A stretch of 64,000 nucleotides of DNA from Eulemur rufifrons (lineage: Eukaryota > Chordata > Mammalia > Primates > Lemuridae), in NCBI RefSeq assembly GCF_041146395.1, contig NC_090989.1, forward strand, positions 218,582,843 through 218,646,842. The letters are read 5' to 3'. Position numbers and translations under genes: made by a program. Every line of letters starts with the position of its first letter. Position 1 is the stretch's first letter. Below are positions 36,983 to 45,764 of the stretch, one piece after another. The notes beneath the pieces were generated by a model. That model was not told the origin of the DNA. It saw only the letters and a program-made list of their open reading frames with translations, and made no database searches.

Positions 36983-37036
36983 TTTTATTTTATTTTATTT
37001 TTTTTATTTTTTATTTATTTTTTTTTTCAATTTAAT
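36983..37036 (-). repeat. Internal A-rich tract near the L1 3' end
   Basis: On the plus strand this is TTTTA-type repeats and T-runs; in L1 sense it is AAATA and AAAAT words including AATAAA signals. It may be a fossil poly(A) tail or the subfamily's polyadenylation region. Confidence 0.8.
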
Positions 37037-37360
37037 TTTACAGAATCAAAGAGTCTAACAGTATATCTTGTTAGATACAGTATGTCCTCATAATGTATAC
37101 ATTATTTCTTGTACAATGATATGAAATAATATGGGAAATATTCATGATAAATTATTAAGTGAACAGTGCAAGTTAAAAACAATAGTTTCATATTTTTTTC
37201 CCACCCCCCCTTTCCCGAGTCAGCACCTTCAAGTGTTACCACTCCCCAAACGGTGCGCAATGCACTCATTGTGTAGGCATACCCTCCATCCCCTCCCGCA
37301 CCCCCCACCTCAGTCTGATGTCCAATTGGTGTCATTCCCAGATTTGTATTTAGGTGATGA
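37037..37360 (-). other. L1 3'UTR with G-quadruplex-type tracts
   Basis: In L1 sense it contains a four-run G tract at 37306-37282 (G6, G3, G4 and G3 separated by 3, 1 and 5 nt) and a second G-rich tract at 37216-37200. Mammalian L1 3'UTRs commonly keep a G-rich polypurine tract. Downstream of it, about 165 nt (37199-37037) do not resemble the tail of the shorter L1 at 59574-59862. Confidence 0.8.
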
Positions 37361-40300
37361 TCAGGGAAACCAATTTTCTGGTGAGTACATGTGATGCTTG
37401 TTTTTCCATTCTTGGGATACTTCACTTAATATAATGGGTTCCAACTCTCTCCAGGAGAACCATAGAGATGTCGTATCTTCATCATTCCTTATAGCTGAGT
37501 AATATTCCATGGTATACATATACCACAGTTTACTAATCCAATCATGTATTGATGGGCATTTGGGTTGTTTCCACATCTTTGCTATTGTGAATTGTGCTGC
37601 TATAAACATTTGGGTACACGTGCCTTTGTTACAGAATGACCTTTTTTCCTTTGGGTATATGCCCAGTAATGGGATTGCTGGGTCAAATGGCAGGTCTACT
37701 TGAATCTGTTTAAGATACCTCCATAATGCTTTCCACAGGGGTTGCACTAGTTTGCAGTCCCACCAGCAGTGTATTAGTGTTCCTGTCTCTCCACACCCAT
37801 GCCAACATGTGTTGTTTTGGGTTTTTTTGATAAAGGCCATTCTCACTGGGGTTAAGTGATATCTCATTGTGGTTTTGATTTGCATTTCCCTGATGATTAG
37901 AGATGTTGAACACTTTTTCATATGTTTGTTAGCCATTTTTATATCTTCTTTTGAAAAATTTCTATTCATGTCCTTTGCCCACTTTTTGATAGGGTTGCTT
38001 GATTTTTTCTTGCTGATTTTCCTGAGTTCTAAATAGATTCTTGTTATCAGTCCTTTATCTGATGTGTAGTATGCAAAAATTTTTTCCCATTCTGTAGGTG
38101 GTCTGTTTATTCTCTGGACTGTTTCTTTGGCTGTGCAGAAGCTTTTTAATTTAATCATGTCCCATTCATTTATTTTTGTTGCTGCTGTGATTGCCTTGGG
38201 GGTCTTCTTCATAAATTCTTTGCCTAGGCCAATGTCTGCAAGAGTCTTTCCTACATTTTCTTCTAGAATTCTGATTGTATCACGCCTAAGGTTTAAGTCT
38301 GTTATCCACCGTGATTTGATTTTTGTGAGAGGTGAAAGCTGTGGGTCCTGTTTCAGTCTTCTACAAGTGGCTAACCAATTCTCCCAGCACCATTTGTTGA
38401 ATAGGGATTCTTGTCCCCAGAGTATATTTTTTCCCGCTTTGTCAAAAATTAGGTGACTATATGAGGATGGTTCTATATTTGAATTTTCTGTTGTGTTCCA
38501 CTGGTCTGTGTCCCTGCACTTGTGCCAATACCAGGCTGTTTTAAGAACCACGGCCTTGTAGTATAGTTTGAGGTCTGGCAAATTAATACCTCCCATTTTG
38601 TTTTTATTGCTTAAAATTGCTTTTGCTATACGGGGTCTTCTTTGATTCCATACAAAGTGTATAATTATTTTCTCTATGTCTGTAAAGAATGATGTTGGTA
38701 ATTTAATAGGGATTGCATTGAATCTGTAGATCACTTTGGGTAGTATAGACATTTTAACAATGTTGATTCTTCCGATCCACGAGCATGGTATATTTTTCCA
38801 TCTATTTGCAAGTTCTGCTATTTCTTTTCTCAGTGTTTCATAGTTTTCCTTATAGAGGTCCTTTACCTCTTTAGTTAGATATATACCTAGATATTTTATT
38901 TTCTTTGTTGCTATTTTGAAGGGTATTGAGTCTTTAATTTGGTTTTCCGATTGACTGTTATTGGCATATATAAATGCCTCTGATTTGTGTATATTAATTT
39001 TGTAGCCTGAGACTTTGCTGTATTCATTAATCAATTCCAGGAGTCTCTTGGTTGAATCCTGGGGGTTTTCCAGATATAACATCATATCATCAGCAAAAAG
39101 TGAGAGTTTGATCTCTTCCTTCCCTATTTGGACTTCCTTGATTCTGCTCTCTTGCCTGATAGCTCTCGCAAGGACTTCCAATACTATGTTGAAAAGTAAT
39201 GGAGACAATGGGCAGCCCTGTCTGGTTCCAGTTCTAAGTGGGAGTGCTTTCAGTTTTTCCCCATTCAGTATGATGTTGGCTGTGGGTTTGTCATATATGG
39301 CTTGTATCATTTTTAGGTAGGTTCCATCAATGCCTATTTTGTTAAGCGTTTTTATCATAAAAGGGTGTTGAATTTTGTCAAATGCTTTTTCTGCATCTAA
39401 TGAGAGTATCATATGATTTTTGTTTTTGCTTCTATTTATGTGGTGAATTACATTTATAGATTTACGTATGTTGAACCACCCCTGCATCTCGGGGATGAAG
39501 CCCACTTGGTCGTGGTGGATTACTTTTTTGATAAGTACTTGGATTCGATTTGCTAGTATTTTATTGAAAATTTTTGCATCTATATTCATGAGGGAAATTG
39601 GTCTGTAGTTCTCTATTTTTGTTGTGTCCTTTCCAGGCTTTGGTATTAATGTTATATTGGCTTGGTAGAACGTGTTGGGGAGAATTCCATCCTTCTCAAT
39701 ATTGGAGAATAGTTTATGTAGGATGGGCACCAGTTCTTCTTTGTATGTATGGTAGAATTCAGGTGTGAACCCATCTGGACCAGGGCTTTTCTTTTTGGGA
39801 AGGTTTTTTATTGCTGTTTCGATTTCAGTTCTTGATATTGGTCTGTTCAGGTACTCTATTTCTTCCTGGTTGAGCCTGGGAAGACTATGTGTTTCTAAAA
39901 ATTTGTCCATTTCCTCCACGTTCTCCAGTTTGTGTGCATAAAGATTTTTGTAGAATTCATAGATGATATCTTGTATCTCTGTAGCATCGGTTGTGATTTC
40001 TCCTTTCATGTTCCTAATGGAGGTTATTAGAGATTTTACTTTTGTGCTCTTGGTTAGTCTAGCCAGAGGTGTGTCTATTTTGTTTATCTTTTCAAAGAAC
40101 CAACTTTTTGTTTTATTAATTTCCCTTATAGTTTCTTTGTTGTCCTTTTCATTTAGTTCTGATTTGATCTTAGTAATTTCTCGCCTTCTGCTGGGTTTGG
40201 GATCGTTCTGTTCTTCTTTCTCCAGCTCTTTGAGTCTATTCATTAGGTTGTCTATTTGCATGTTTTCTGTCTTTTTGATATAGGCATTTATGGATATGAA

Positions 40301-41239
40301 TTTTCCTCTCAGGACTGCTTTAGCTGCATCCCATAGATTTTGATAAGTTGTATCTCCATTGTCATTTAATTCAAAGAAATTTTTGATTTCCATCTTGATT
40401 TCTTCTTTTATACAATAATTATTCAGGAGAAGGTTATTTAGCTTCCATGACTTTGAGTAAGAGTGAGCGTTTCTGTTTGTGATCATTGTTACTTTTATTC
40501 CGCTGTGATCTGAGAAGATGCATGGTATAATTTCAATTTTTTTGAATTTTTGAAGACATGATTTATGTCCTAGGACATGGTCAATCTTAGAGAATGTCCT
40601 GTGAGCTGATGAGAAGAATGTATATTCTGTGGACTTTGGGTAGAATGTCCTATAGATGTCAGCCATGCCCATTTGTTCTAGCATTCTATTTAGGTCCATT
40701 ATGTCTTTGTTTATTTTCTGTTTAGAGGATCTGTCCTGTACTGTCAGTGGGGTGTTAAAGTCTCCAGCTATTACAGTATTATTATCTATCATCTGGTTCA
40801 GATCTAGTAGGGTTTGCTTTATGAATCTAGGTGCACCTAGGTTGGGTGCATATATATTGAGTATAGTCATGGCTTCTTGTTGAATTGTGCCCTTGACCAG
40901 TATGTAGTAGCCATTTTTGTCTGTTATTATTTTTGTTGGTTTGAAAGCTAAGTTATTAGAAATTAAGATTGCCACACCAGCTTTCTTTTCGTTACCGTTT
41001 GCTTGAAATACCGATTTCCATCCTTTTACTTTCAGTCTAAATGCATCTTTGCTCGTTAGGTGGGTTTCTTGGAGACAGCAGATACTTGGCTTGTGCTTTT
41101 TTATCCATTGGGACAGTCTATGTCTCTTGAGCGGGGAATTCAAGCCATTCACATTTATTGAGAAAACTGATAAGTGAGACGGTTTTTTGTTCAGCTTGTT
41201 GGGTAGAACTTCATTGCGATGTTTTCTCTCCTGAGCCAT
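37361..41239 (-). CDS. ORF2: L1 ORF2 protein: endonuclease and reverse transcriptase
   Basis: It nicks T-rich target DNA and reverse-transcribes the L1 RNA from the nick; Alu RNAs can use it too. The protein has 1292 aa against about 1275 in human L1. The APE-type endonuclease (about 25-255) keeps N29, E58, D160, N162, D220 and H245, each 15 residues on from the human counterparts. The extra N-terminal 15 residues ([15 protein letters not shown]) are forced by the only upstream ATG. The reverse transcriptase (about 500-790) has [42 protein letters not shown] and the catalytic FADD with D717/D718 (39086-39091). The C-terminal Cys motif [18 protein letters not shown] (CX3CX7HX4C) is complete. 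There are no stops or frameshifts. ORF2 starts 39 nt after ORF1 ends, so translation by reinitiation or termination-linked scanning is likely. Confidence 0.97.
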   Translation of the reverse strand: MAQERKHRNEVLPNKLNKKPSHLSVFSINVNGLNSPLKRHRLSQWIKKHKPSICCLQETHLTSKDAFRLKVKGWKSVFQANGNEKKAGVAILISNNLAFKPTKIITDKNGYYILVKGTIQQEAMTILNIYAPNLGAPRFIKQTLLDLNQMIDNNTVIAGDFNTPLTVQDRSSKQKINKDIMDLNRMLEQMGMADIYRTFYPKSTEYTFFSSAHRTFSKIDHVLGHKSCLQKFKKIEIIPCIFSDHSGIKVTMITNRNAHSYSKSWKLNNLLLNNYCIKEEIKMEIKNFFELNDNGDTTYQNLWDAAKAVLRGKFISINAYIKKTENMQIDNLMNRLKELEKEEQNDPKPSRRREITKIKSELNEKDNKETIREINKTKSWFFEKINKIDTPLARLTKSTKVKSLITSIRNMKGEITTDATEIQDIIYEFYKNLYAHKLENVEEMDKFLETHSLPRLNQEEIEYLNRPISRTEIETAIKNLPKKKSPGPDGFTPEFYHTYKEELVPILHKLFSNIEKDGILPNTFYQANITLIPKPGKDTTKIENYRPISLMNIDAKIFNKILANRIQVLIKKVIHHDQVGFIPEMQGWFNIRKSINVIHHINRSKNKNHMILSLDAEKAFDKIQHPFMIKTLNKIGIDGTYLKMIQAIYDKPTANIILNGEKLKALPLRTGTRQGCPLSPLLFNIVLEVLARAIRQESRIKEVQIGKEEIKLSLFADDMMLYLENPQDSTKRLLELINEYSKVSGYKINIHKSEAFIYANNSQSENQIKDSIPFKIATKKIKYLGIYLTKEVKDLYKENYETLRKEIAELANRWKNIPCSWIGRINIVKMSILPKVIYRFNAIPIKLPTSFFTDIEKIIIHFVWNQRRPRIAKAILSNKNKMGGINLPDLKLYYKAVVLKTAWYWHKCRDTDQWNTTENSNIEPSSYSHLIFDKAGKNILWGQESLFNKWCWENWLATCRRLKQDPQLSPLTKIKSRWITDLNLRRDTIRILEENVGKTLADIGLGKEFMKKTPKAITAATKINEWDMIKLKSFCTAKETVQRINRPPTEWEKIFAYYTSDKGLITRIYLELRKISKKKSSNPIKKWAKDMNRNFSKEDIKMANKHMKKCSTSLIIREMQIKTTMRYHLTPVRMAFIKKTQNNTCWHGCGETGTLIHCWWDCKLVQPLWKALWRYLKQIQVDLPFDPAIPLLGIYPKEKRSFCNKGTCTQMFIAAQFTIAKMWKQPKCPSIHDWISKLWYMYTMEYYSAIRNDEDTTSLWFSWRELEPIILSEVSQEWKNKHHMYSPENWFP

Positions 41240-41278
41240 TGTGGTATCTGGAATTTGATCTTTAGCTCTTGAGTAGTT

Positions 41279-42283
41279 TTACATTCGTGGATCTTTCTTG
41301 TGCTGGTCCGTGTGTAACTCTCTTTTGAGTACTTCTTGCAGGGCTGGTCTTGTCTTGGTGAATTCCCTCAACCTTTGTTTATCTGAGAATGTCTTGATTT
41401 CTCCTTCGTATAGAAAACTTAGCTTAGCTGGGTACAAGATTCTAGGCTGGGCATTATTCTGTTTCAGAAGCGTGAAAATGGGGCCCCAACCTCTTCTTGC
41501 TTGTAAGGTTTCAGCTGAGAAATCTGGCGTAATTCTGATGGGTTTTCCTTTGTAAGTTACCTGTTTCTTTCTCCTTACAGCTCGGAGAAGGGACTCTTTA
41601 GTGGATATTTTGGTCAGCCTGATGACTATGTGGCGTGGTGTTTTCCTATTTGCTATGAATCTCCCAGGGGTCCTTTGAGCTTCTTGAATCTGTATGTCTA
41701 GAGTATTGGCAAGGCCTGGAAAATTTTCCTCGATTATGTCTTCAAATAGCTTGTCCAACCCTTGCTTATTGTCTTCTTCACCCTCAGGAATGCCAATAAC
41801 TCTCAAGTTAGGTTTCTTCACATAATCCCACATTTCTTGAAGACTCAGATCATTTCTCTTACTTTTTTGATCTATCTCTGTGACTGACTTATTTAGTTGG
41901 AAGGAGTTATCTTCAATTTCTGAGATTCTTTCCTCTGTTTGATCTACCCTGCTTTTGAGACTTTCCACAGTGTTTTGTAGCTCTCTGAGTGAATTCTTCA
42001 TTTCTAGGAGTTCAGTTTGGTTTTTCTTCAATATTTCAATTTCTTTAGTGAATTTTTCCTCCAAATCCTGTATTTTTTTTGCATTTTCCTTGTGTTGTCT
42101 GTCCATTGATTCTTGTATATTATTCAGCTTGTTTATGATCCATAATTGGAATTCTTCCTGTGACATGTTGGTGTTTTGAGTCTGGTTTGTGTCAAATGGT
42201 TGAGAGCCGGTATTTCTCTTTTGGGGTGAGCTTTCTGTTTGATTCTTTGTGCTTCCTGTGTTTTTTCGCTGGGCCCTTCCCAT
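41279..42283 (-). CDS. ORF1: L1 ORF1 protein: RNA-binding chaperone
   Basis: ORF1p forms trimers that coat the L1 RNA in cytoplasmic particles and act as a nucleic-acid chaperone. Length is 334 aa against 338 in human. The order is a polar, disordered N-terminus (1-40), a long heptad-rich coiled coil (about 45-150, including EEKFTKEIEILKKNQTELLE), an RRM-type domain (about 157-250, starting at PNLRVIGIPEGEED) and a basic C-terminal domain (about 250-334, with KGKPIRITPDFSAETLQARR and GWGPIF). The human protein reads ARREWGPIF where this one reads ARRGWGPIF, so a Glu-to-Gly change sits beside the RNA-binding arginines; it could be subfamily-specific or mildly damaging. The frame is intact. Confidence 0.96.
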   Translation of the reverse strand: MGRAQRKNTGSTKNQTESSPQKRNTGSQPFDTNQTQNTNMSQEEFQLWIINKLNNIQESMDRQHKENAKKIQDLEEKFTKEIEILKKNQTELLEMKNSLRELQNTVESLKSRVDQTEERISEIEDNSFQLNKSVTEIDQKSKRNDLSLQEMWDYVKKPNLRVIGIPEGEEDNKQGLDKLFEDIIEENFPGLANTLDIQIQEAQRTPGRFIANRKTPRHIVIRLTKISTKESLLRAVRRKKQVTYKGKPIRITPDFSAETLQARRGWGPIFTLLKQNNAQPRILYPAKLSFLYEGEIKTFSDKQRLREFTKTRPALQEVLKRELHTDQHKKDPRM

Positions 42284-43000
42284 CTAGATTGATCGTTGGA
42301 TCTTTACTTATAGATTTAGTCTGGTTAACAGCACTCTCTGTGCTCTATTCTTAGGCTGTGGAGCAGTCTAGGTATATTGCTTCCTTTGGCAAGAGGGGAA
42401 GACTGTTGTGAATTGTTTAGAAATTTTTCTATTTCAGTTGGGGGACTGCTTCTGATGGGTCCAATCCTAGAGGATTGGAGTGATCCAAGACTGCTTTGGT
42501 GAGTTAGGACACTGTGTTGTAGTCTTTCAGAGGGCAGGCAGGGTCCACACTAGTAGTGGACCAAAATTCTCTTTGTTTGTTTGTTTCCCTTTGGTTCTTC
42601 CTCTATAGGGGTGGTTTCTGTCTCTATCTGCAGGAAAGATACTAGCTGTGGGGAGTGGATGGTGGCCTCGCTCGCTCAGCGCCCCATTTGCCGCAACTCC
42701 CACAGGCAATAGTCTGCCTTGGCCCAATGTCCCCAGGGACCAGGCTCCACACTCTCGCTTCTGGAGAAGTAGTCAATGTTTAGACGTGGGTGGGGACCCT
42801 ATATAAGGTCTGTGGACCAGGGGAGGGGGCCGTCCAGGGAGCCTCTTGGCACCCTATTGCTCCGCAGTGACTTGGCTGTGGGCCCCAAGATGGCTATTGC
42901 GCGCCCGCAGATCGCCGGCGTTGGGAGTGACTACTCAGGTTCCGGTATGTACCAGAGCCAGGGGCCTGGCCCGTTCCCAAGCTCACCGTGGGTTCCCAGT

Positions 43001-43395
43001 TAGAAGGCAAAAAGAGAGAAGAAATAAGGAAAAAGAAAAAAGAAAAGAAAAGAAAAAAAGAAAAAGAAAAAAAAAAAGAAAAAAAAGGAAGTGAAAAGAA
43101 AGAACAGAAGGAGAAGAAAAAGAAAGAGAAAAGAAAAGGAGGAGAGAAGAGGAAAAAAGGAAAAAAAAATAAAAAAATAAAAAAATAAAAAATAAAAAAA
43201 GGAAAAAGGAAAAACAAAACAACAAAACAAAACAAAAAAAAAAAAAAACAAAAGAAGCAAAATAAAACAAAACAAAACAAAGAAAAAACAAAAACCAAAC
43301 TAACAAATAATACAAAGAGACCTAACTCAGAAACAGCGAAAACACAAACACAAAAGAACAAAAACAGAGCTACACAGCACCACAGCGCATCGCTA
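43001..43395 (-). repeat. Polypyrimidine tract (polypurine on the plus strand) in the L1 5'UTR
   Basis: On the plus strand this is almost only A and G up to about 43210, with a few T, then (CAAAA)-type repeats to about 43395. In the L1 RNA it is a U/C-rich stretch of about 400 nt upstream of ORF1. The long open frames read across it, rich in F/L or K/E, are composition artefacts. Confidence 0.93.
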
Positions 43396-43429
43396 AACTA
43401 AGGGATACACAATTCTGAAGTATACAGTT

Positions 43430-43698
43430 CAGCGGCTCAATGATTGTGTTTTTGCGCCTTAGCGCAGCTCCGCCCCTTCACGCCCCCTCCGTTGGTTCCG
43501 GAGCGGCAACCCAACGCTTATTCTACGTCTCAGCGCAGCTCCGCCCCCTCACGCCCGCTCCGCTGGTTCCGGAGCGGCAACTCAATGTTTATTTTACGTC
43601 TTAGCGCAGCTCCGCCCCTTCACGCCCGCTCCGTTGGTTCCAGAGCGGCAACTCAATGTTTATTTTACGTCTTAGCGCAGCTCCGCCCCTTCACGCCG
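43430..43698 (-). repeat. 71-bp tandem (monomer-like) array in the L1 5'UTR
   Basis: Three full units start at 43461, 43532 and 43603 on the plus strand. A fourth starts at 43674 and stops after about 24 bp, and a degenerate partial copy lies at 43430-43460. The period is exactly 71 bp. Units 2 and 3 differ at 3 of 71 positions, and units 1 and 3 at about 7. Each unit holds one GC box (ccgcccc at 43470, 43541, 43612 and 43683). The arrangement recalls mouse L1 promoter monomers but lies about 760 nt inside the 5' end. The period is not a multiple of 3, so the array is not a coding repeat. Confidence 0.93.
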
Positions 43699-44438
43699 AG
43701 TGCGGCCGGCGGAGATGGCGCGGGCCCAGAGACCAGCGGGGGGCGCCAGGGAGAGAGAGCCGCTGGGCACCTTATGGCTCCCGAGCGGTTCCGCCTTTGC
43801 TTTCAAGATGGCGCCCGCAGCGCTCCGGGGTCGGAGGGGGGCCGGCTCCCAGGCAGGCAGAGACCAGGGACCGCCGCTGCCGGGGGGTTTGGCGGGCAAA
43901 GCCGCCGGGGGCCACCGGCTGAAGAACCACCGACAAAAGTAGCGCAGAGGTACAGCGCAATTCGCTGATCGGGGATTGTTCGTGCCCCTCCCCCCTGGCA
44001 CAGGTCCGTCCCTTCTCGCCAAGGGCTGTCTCAGCCGAGACTTCCCAGGTTCCAAGCTATTCTCCCAAAAAAGCCTCCTGTCTGCAATGCCCTACGTCTC
44101 GCTCGGAGAGTCTGCTCTGGCTTGCGAGGGGGTCTCCAAGCAATTGGGGGTGGAGGTCAGCGAGGAGCGCAAGCCGCCTTTCCCAAAGACTGCCCCCGCC
44201 CCACCTGGGGGCGGGCCCAGCCGCCTGCGCTCCGCTGGCTACTGTCTGTTCCGCGCCTTCCGCAGAGTTCCGCGATCTTAATTTCTGTTCACCTCAGACC
44301 TCACTTGCTCTGTTTGTCCCACGCTGATTCTCCGTGGATTCACACCGCTGTTCCTGTGTGGGAGCGGTCCTCTAGCGTTGTGGCAGGTCCGGATCCACGG
44401 TTCCTCGCCGGAGCGCAGATCCAAGCAGTCACCGCCAC

Positions 44439-44450
44439 TCCGCCATCTTC
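44439..44450 (-). promoter_or_regulatory. YY1-type site at the L1 5' end
   Basis: In L1 sense the element begins with about 8-10 nt and then gaagatggcgga. Human L1 has a YY1 site (AAGATGGC) at about the same distance from its first base, where it fixes the transcription start. Its position here supports a complete 5' end. Confidence 0.8.
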
Positions 44451-44474
44451 TCTCTGACCCTTCATGCAGTTTCT

Positions 44475-44904
44475 GTGTTGAAAAATACACTTATCTTTCT
44501 AGGCATCAGATTTTAGTGGACCATTTAATTAAACCAGCTATGAAACACGAGTGGCCCTAGCACAGTTTTGACAACACAAACAAACTGGAAGTCTGATGGG
44601 GCTGCAGTATTGCTTCCTTTCTTCTACAGTTAGTTTATTATGTCCCTCCAAATCCCTATGGCAGCAAAGTCAAGTATAAATAACCTAACTAAAACAACAA
44701 CAACAAAAACAATCAAATAAATTCCAGGTATATTGCATATTTAAATGTAATATAAATCAACAGTAAATGAACATCTAAAATCCACTAATCATAAAAAATG
44801 CAAAAATAAATTAAAATACTTATTTTCTTGTATTTGCCATTACCGTCCTTTCTCTCAGACTATTTTCTCTCCCAAAGGTAGCCAACTGTAGCTATAGCCT
44901 CTGA
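44475..44904. other. Unique sequence right of the full-length L1
   Basis: Nothing recognised; it joins to 36928 in the pre-insertion locus. Confidence 0.4.
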
Positions 44905-45469
44905 CTTATATTAAACACCAGTTGTTGAAGATTTTAGCCAGATCAATTAGGGAAGAAAAGAAATAAAAGGTATCTAGATTGGAAAGGAAGAAATAAAGCT
45001 ATTTCTATTTGTAGATGACATGATATTCTATATATTTCTACATAGAAAATCTGAAGGAATCCACTAAAAACTATTAGAACTAATAAATGAGTTCATCCAG
45101 GTTGTAGGATGCAAGATGAACATACAAAAATCAATTGTACTTCTATATTCTATCAGTGAAGATTTTAAAAATGAAATTGAACAAACAATTCCACTTATAA
45201 TAGCATTAAAAGAATAAAATACTTAAGTATAAATTTAACAAAAAAGTGCAAGACTTGTACACTGAAAGCTATAAGAATTTGTTGAAATTAATTAAAGGAT
45301 ATTTTAAATAAATGGACAGACATTTCATGTTTATGAGTTGGAAGATTTAATATTGTTAAAATAGCAATATACCCAAATTGATCTACAAATTCAATGAAAA
45401 ATCCTAATAAAATCCCAACTGGTTTCCTTGTAGAAATTGACAAACTGGTCCTAAAGTTCACATAGAAAT

Positions 45470-45764
45470 TTTTTTTTCCTTTTTTTTTTTTTTTTTTTTG
45501 AGTGTCACCCTGGGTAAAGTCACAGTGGCGTCATCATAGCTCACTGCAACCTCAAACTCCTAGGCTCAAACAATCCTCTTGCCTTAGCCTCCAGAGTAGC
45601 TGATACTATAGGAGTGTACCATGGCATCTGGCTAATTTTTCTATTAAAGTAGAAATGGGTCTCGCTTTTGCTCAGGCTAGTCTGGAACTCCTGAGCTCAA
45701 GCAATCCTCCTGCCTCGGCCTCCCAGAGTGCTAGGATTATAGGTGTAAGCCACTGCACCTGTTC
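45470..45764 (-). mobile_element. Alu SINE in antisense
   Basis: It starts with a T-run (45470-45499), continues 'gtgtcaccctgggtaaagtcacagtggcgtcatcatagctcactgcaacctc' and ends 'gccactgcacctgttc'. The copy is diverged, older than the one at 18.4 kb. Flanks 'aagttcacatagaaattt' and 'aaattcatgcagaaattt' match at 14 of 18 positions and are a plausible decayed target duplication. Confidence 0.9.

Larger units (their letters stand above)
36945..44458 (-). mobile_element. Full-length L1 retrotransposon with intact ORF1 and ORF2
   Basis: This 7.5-kb element is read on the minus strand. From its 5' end: 5'UTR (44458-42284), ORF1 (42283-41279), a 39-nt spacer, ORF2 (41239-37361), 3'UTR with G-rich tracts, and poly(A). 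It has matching target-site duplications, a YY1-type site close to its first base and a CpG-rich 5' end that has not decayed. Both frames are uninterrupted and every catalytic residue checked is present. The human L1 is about 6 kb; most of the extra length is in the 5'UTR. These features make it a candidate recently active or currently competent source element. Actual activity cannot be read from sequence. Confidence 0.97.
42284..44458 (-). promoter_or_regulatory. L1 5'UTR with internal promoter
   Basis: It is 2175 bp long, more than twice the human L1 5'UTR. In sense order from 44458: a YY1-type site within the first 20 nt; a CpG-rich head of about 700 bp; a 71-bp tandem array; a polypyrimidine tract of about 400 nt; a short CpG-rich patch (about 42960-42890); and about 600 bp of unremarkable leader to ORF1. 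CpG content is high although methylated CpGs normally decay fast, which argues for a young copy. The plus strand also carries AAGATGGC words at about 42887 and 43805 and a TATATAAGG at 42801, which could support antisense transcription out of the 5' end. Confidence 0.85.
36929..44474. repeat. 16-bp target-site duplication flanking the full-length L1
   Basis: ccttcatgcagtttct lies at 36929-36944 and again at 44459-44474 with no mismatch. The two leading C residues at the right copy could belong to the element, so 14-16 bp is the safe range. The implied first nick on the plus strand is TTTCT/GTG, a T-rich variant of the usual L1 endonuclease site, and the plus-strand T-run starts directly at it. 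Confidence 0.95.

Noticed and set aside
38127..40883. Plus-strand open frames opposite L1 ORF2
   Set aside because: Shadows of the intact ORF2 on the opposite strand.
42894..43361. Long F/L-rich and K/E-rich open frames across 42.9-43.4 kb
   Set aside because: They are translations of a polypurine/polypyrimidine tract, open in several frames on both strands at once.
43430..43698. CRISPR-like regular repeats
   Set aside because: The 71-bp units are directly contiguous, with no spacers, and lie in an L1 5'UTR of a mammal.
43444..43968. 174-aa plus-strand open frame over the 71-bp array
   Set aside because: It passes through the 71-bp repeat in successive frames and lies in CpG-rich DNA where stops are rare; no domain is visible. 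The antisense frames closer to the L1 5' end are kept only as a weak finding.
36945..44458. Human-type L1PA element
   Set aside because: 5'UTR length and content, the ORF2 N-terminus and the 3'UTR all differ from human L1PA as I know it. The Alu in the window is lemur-type.
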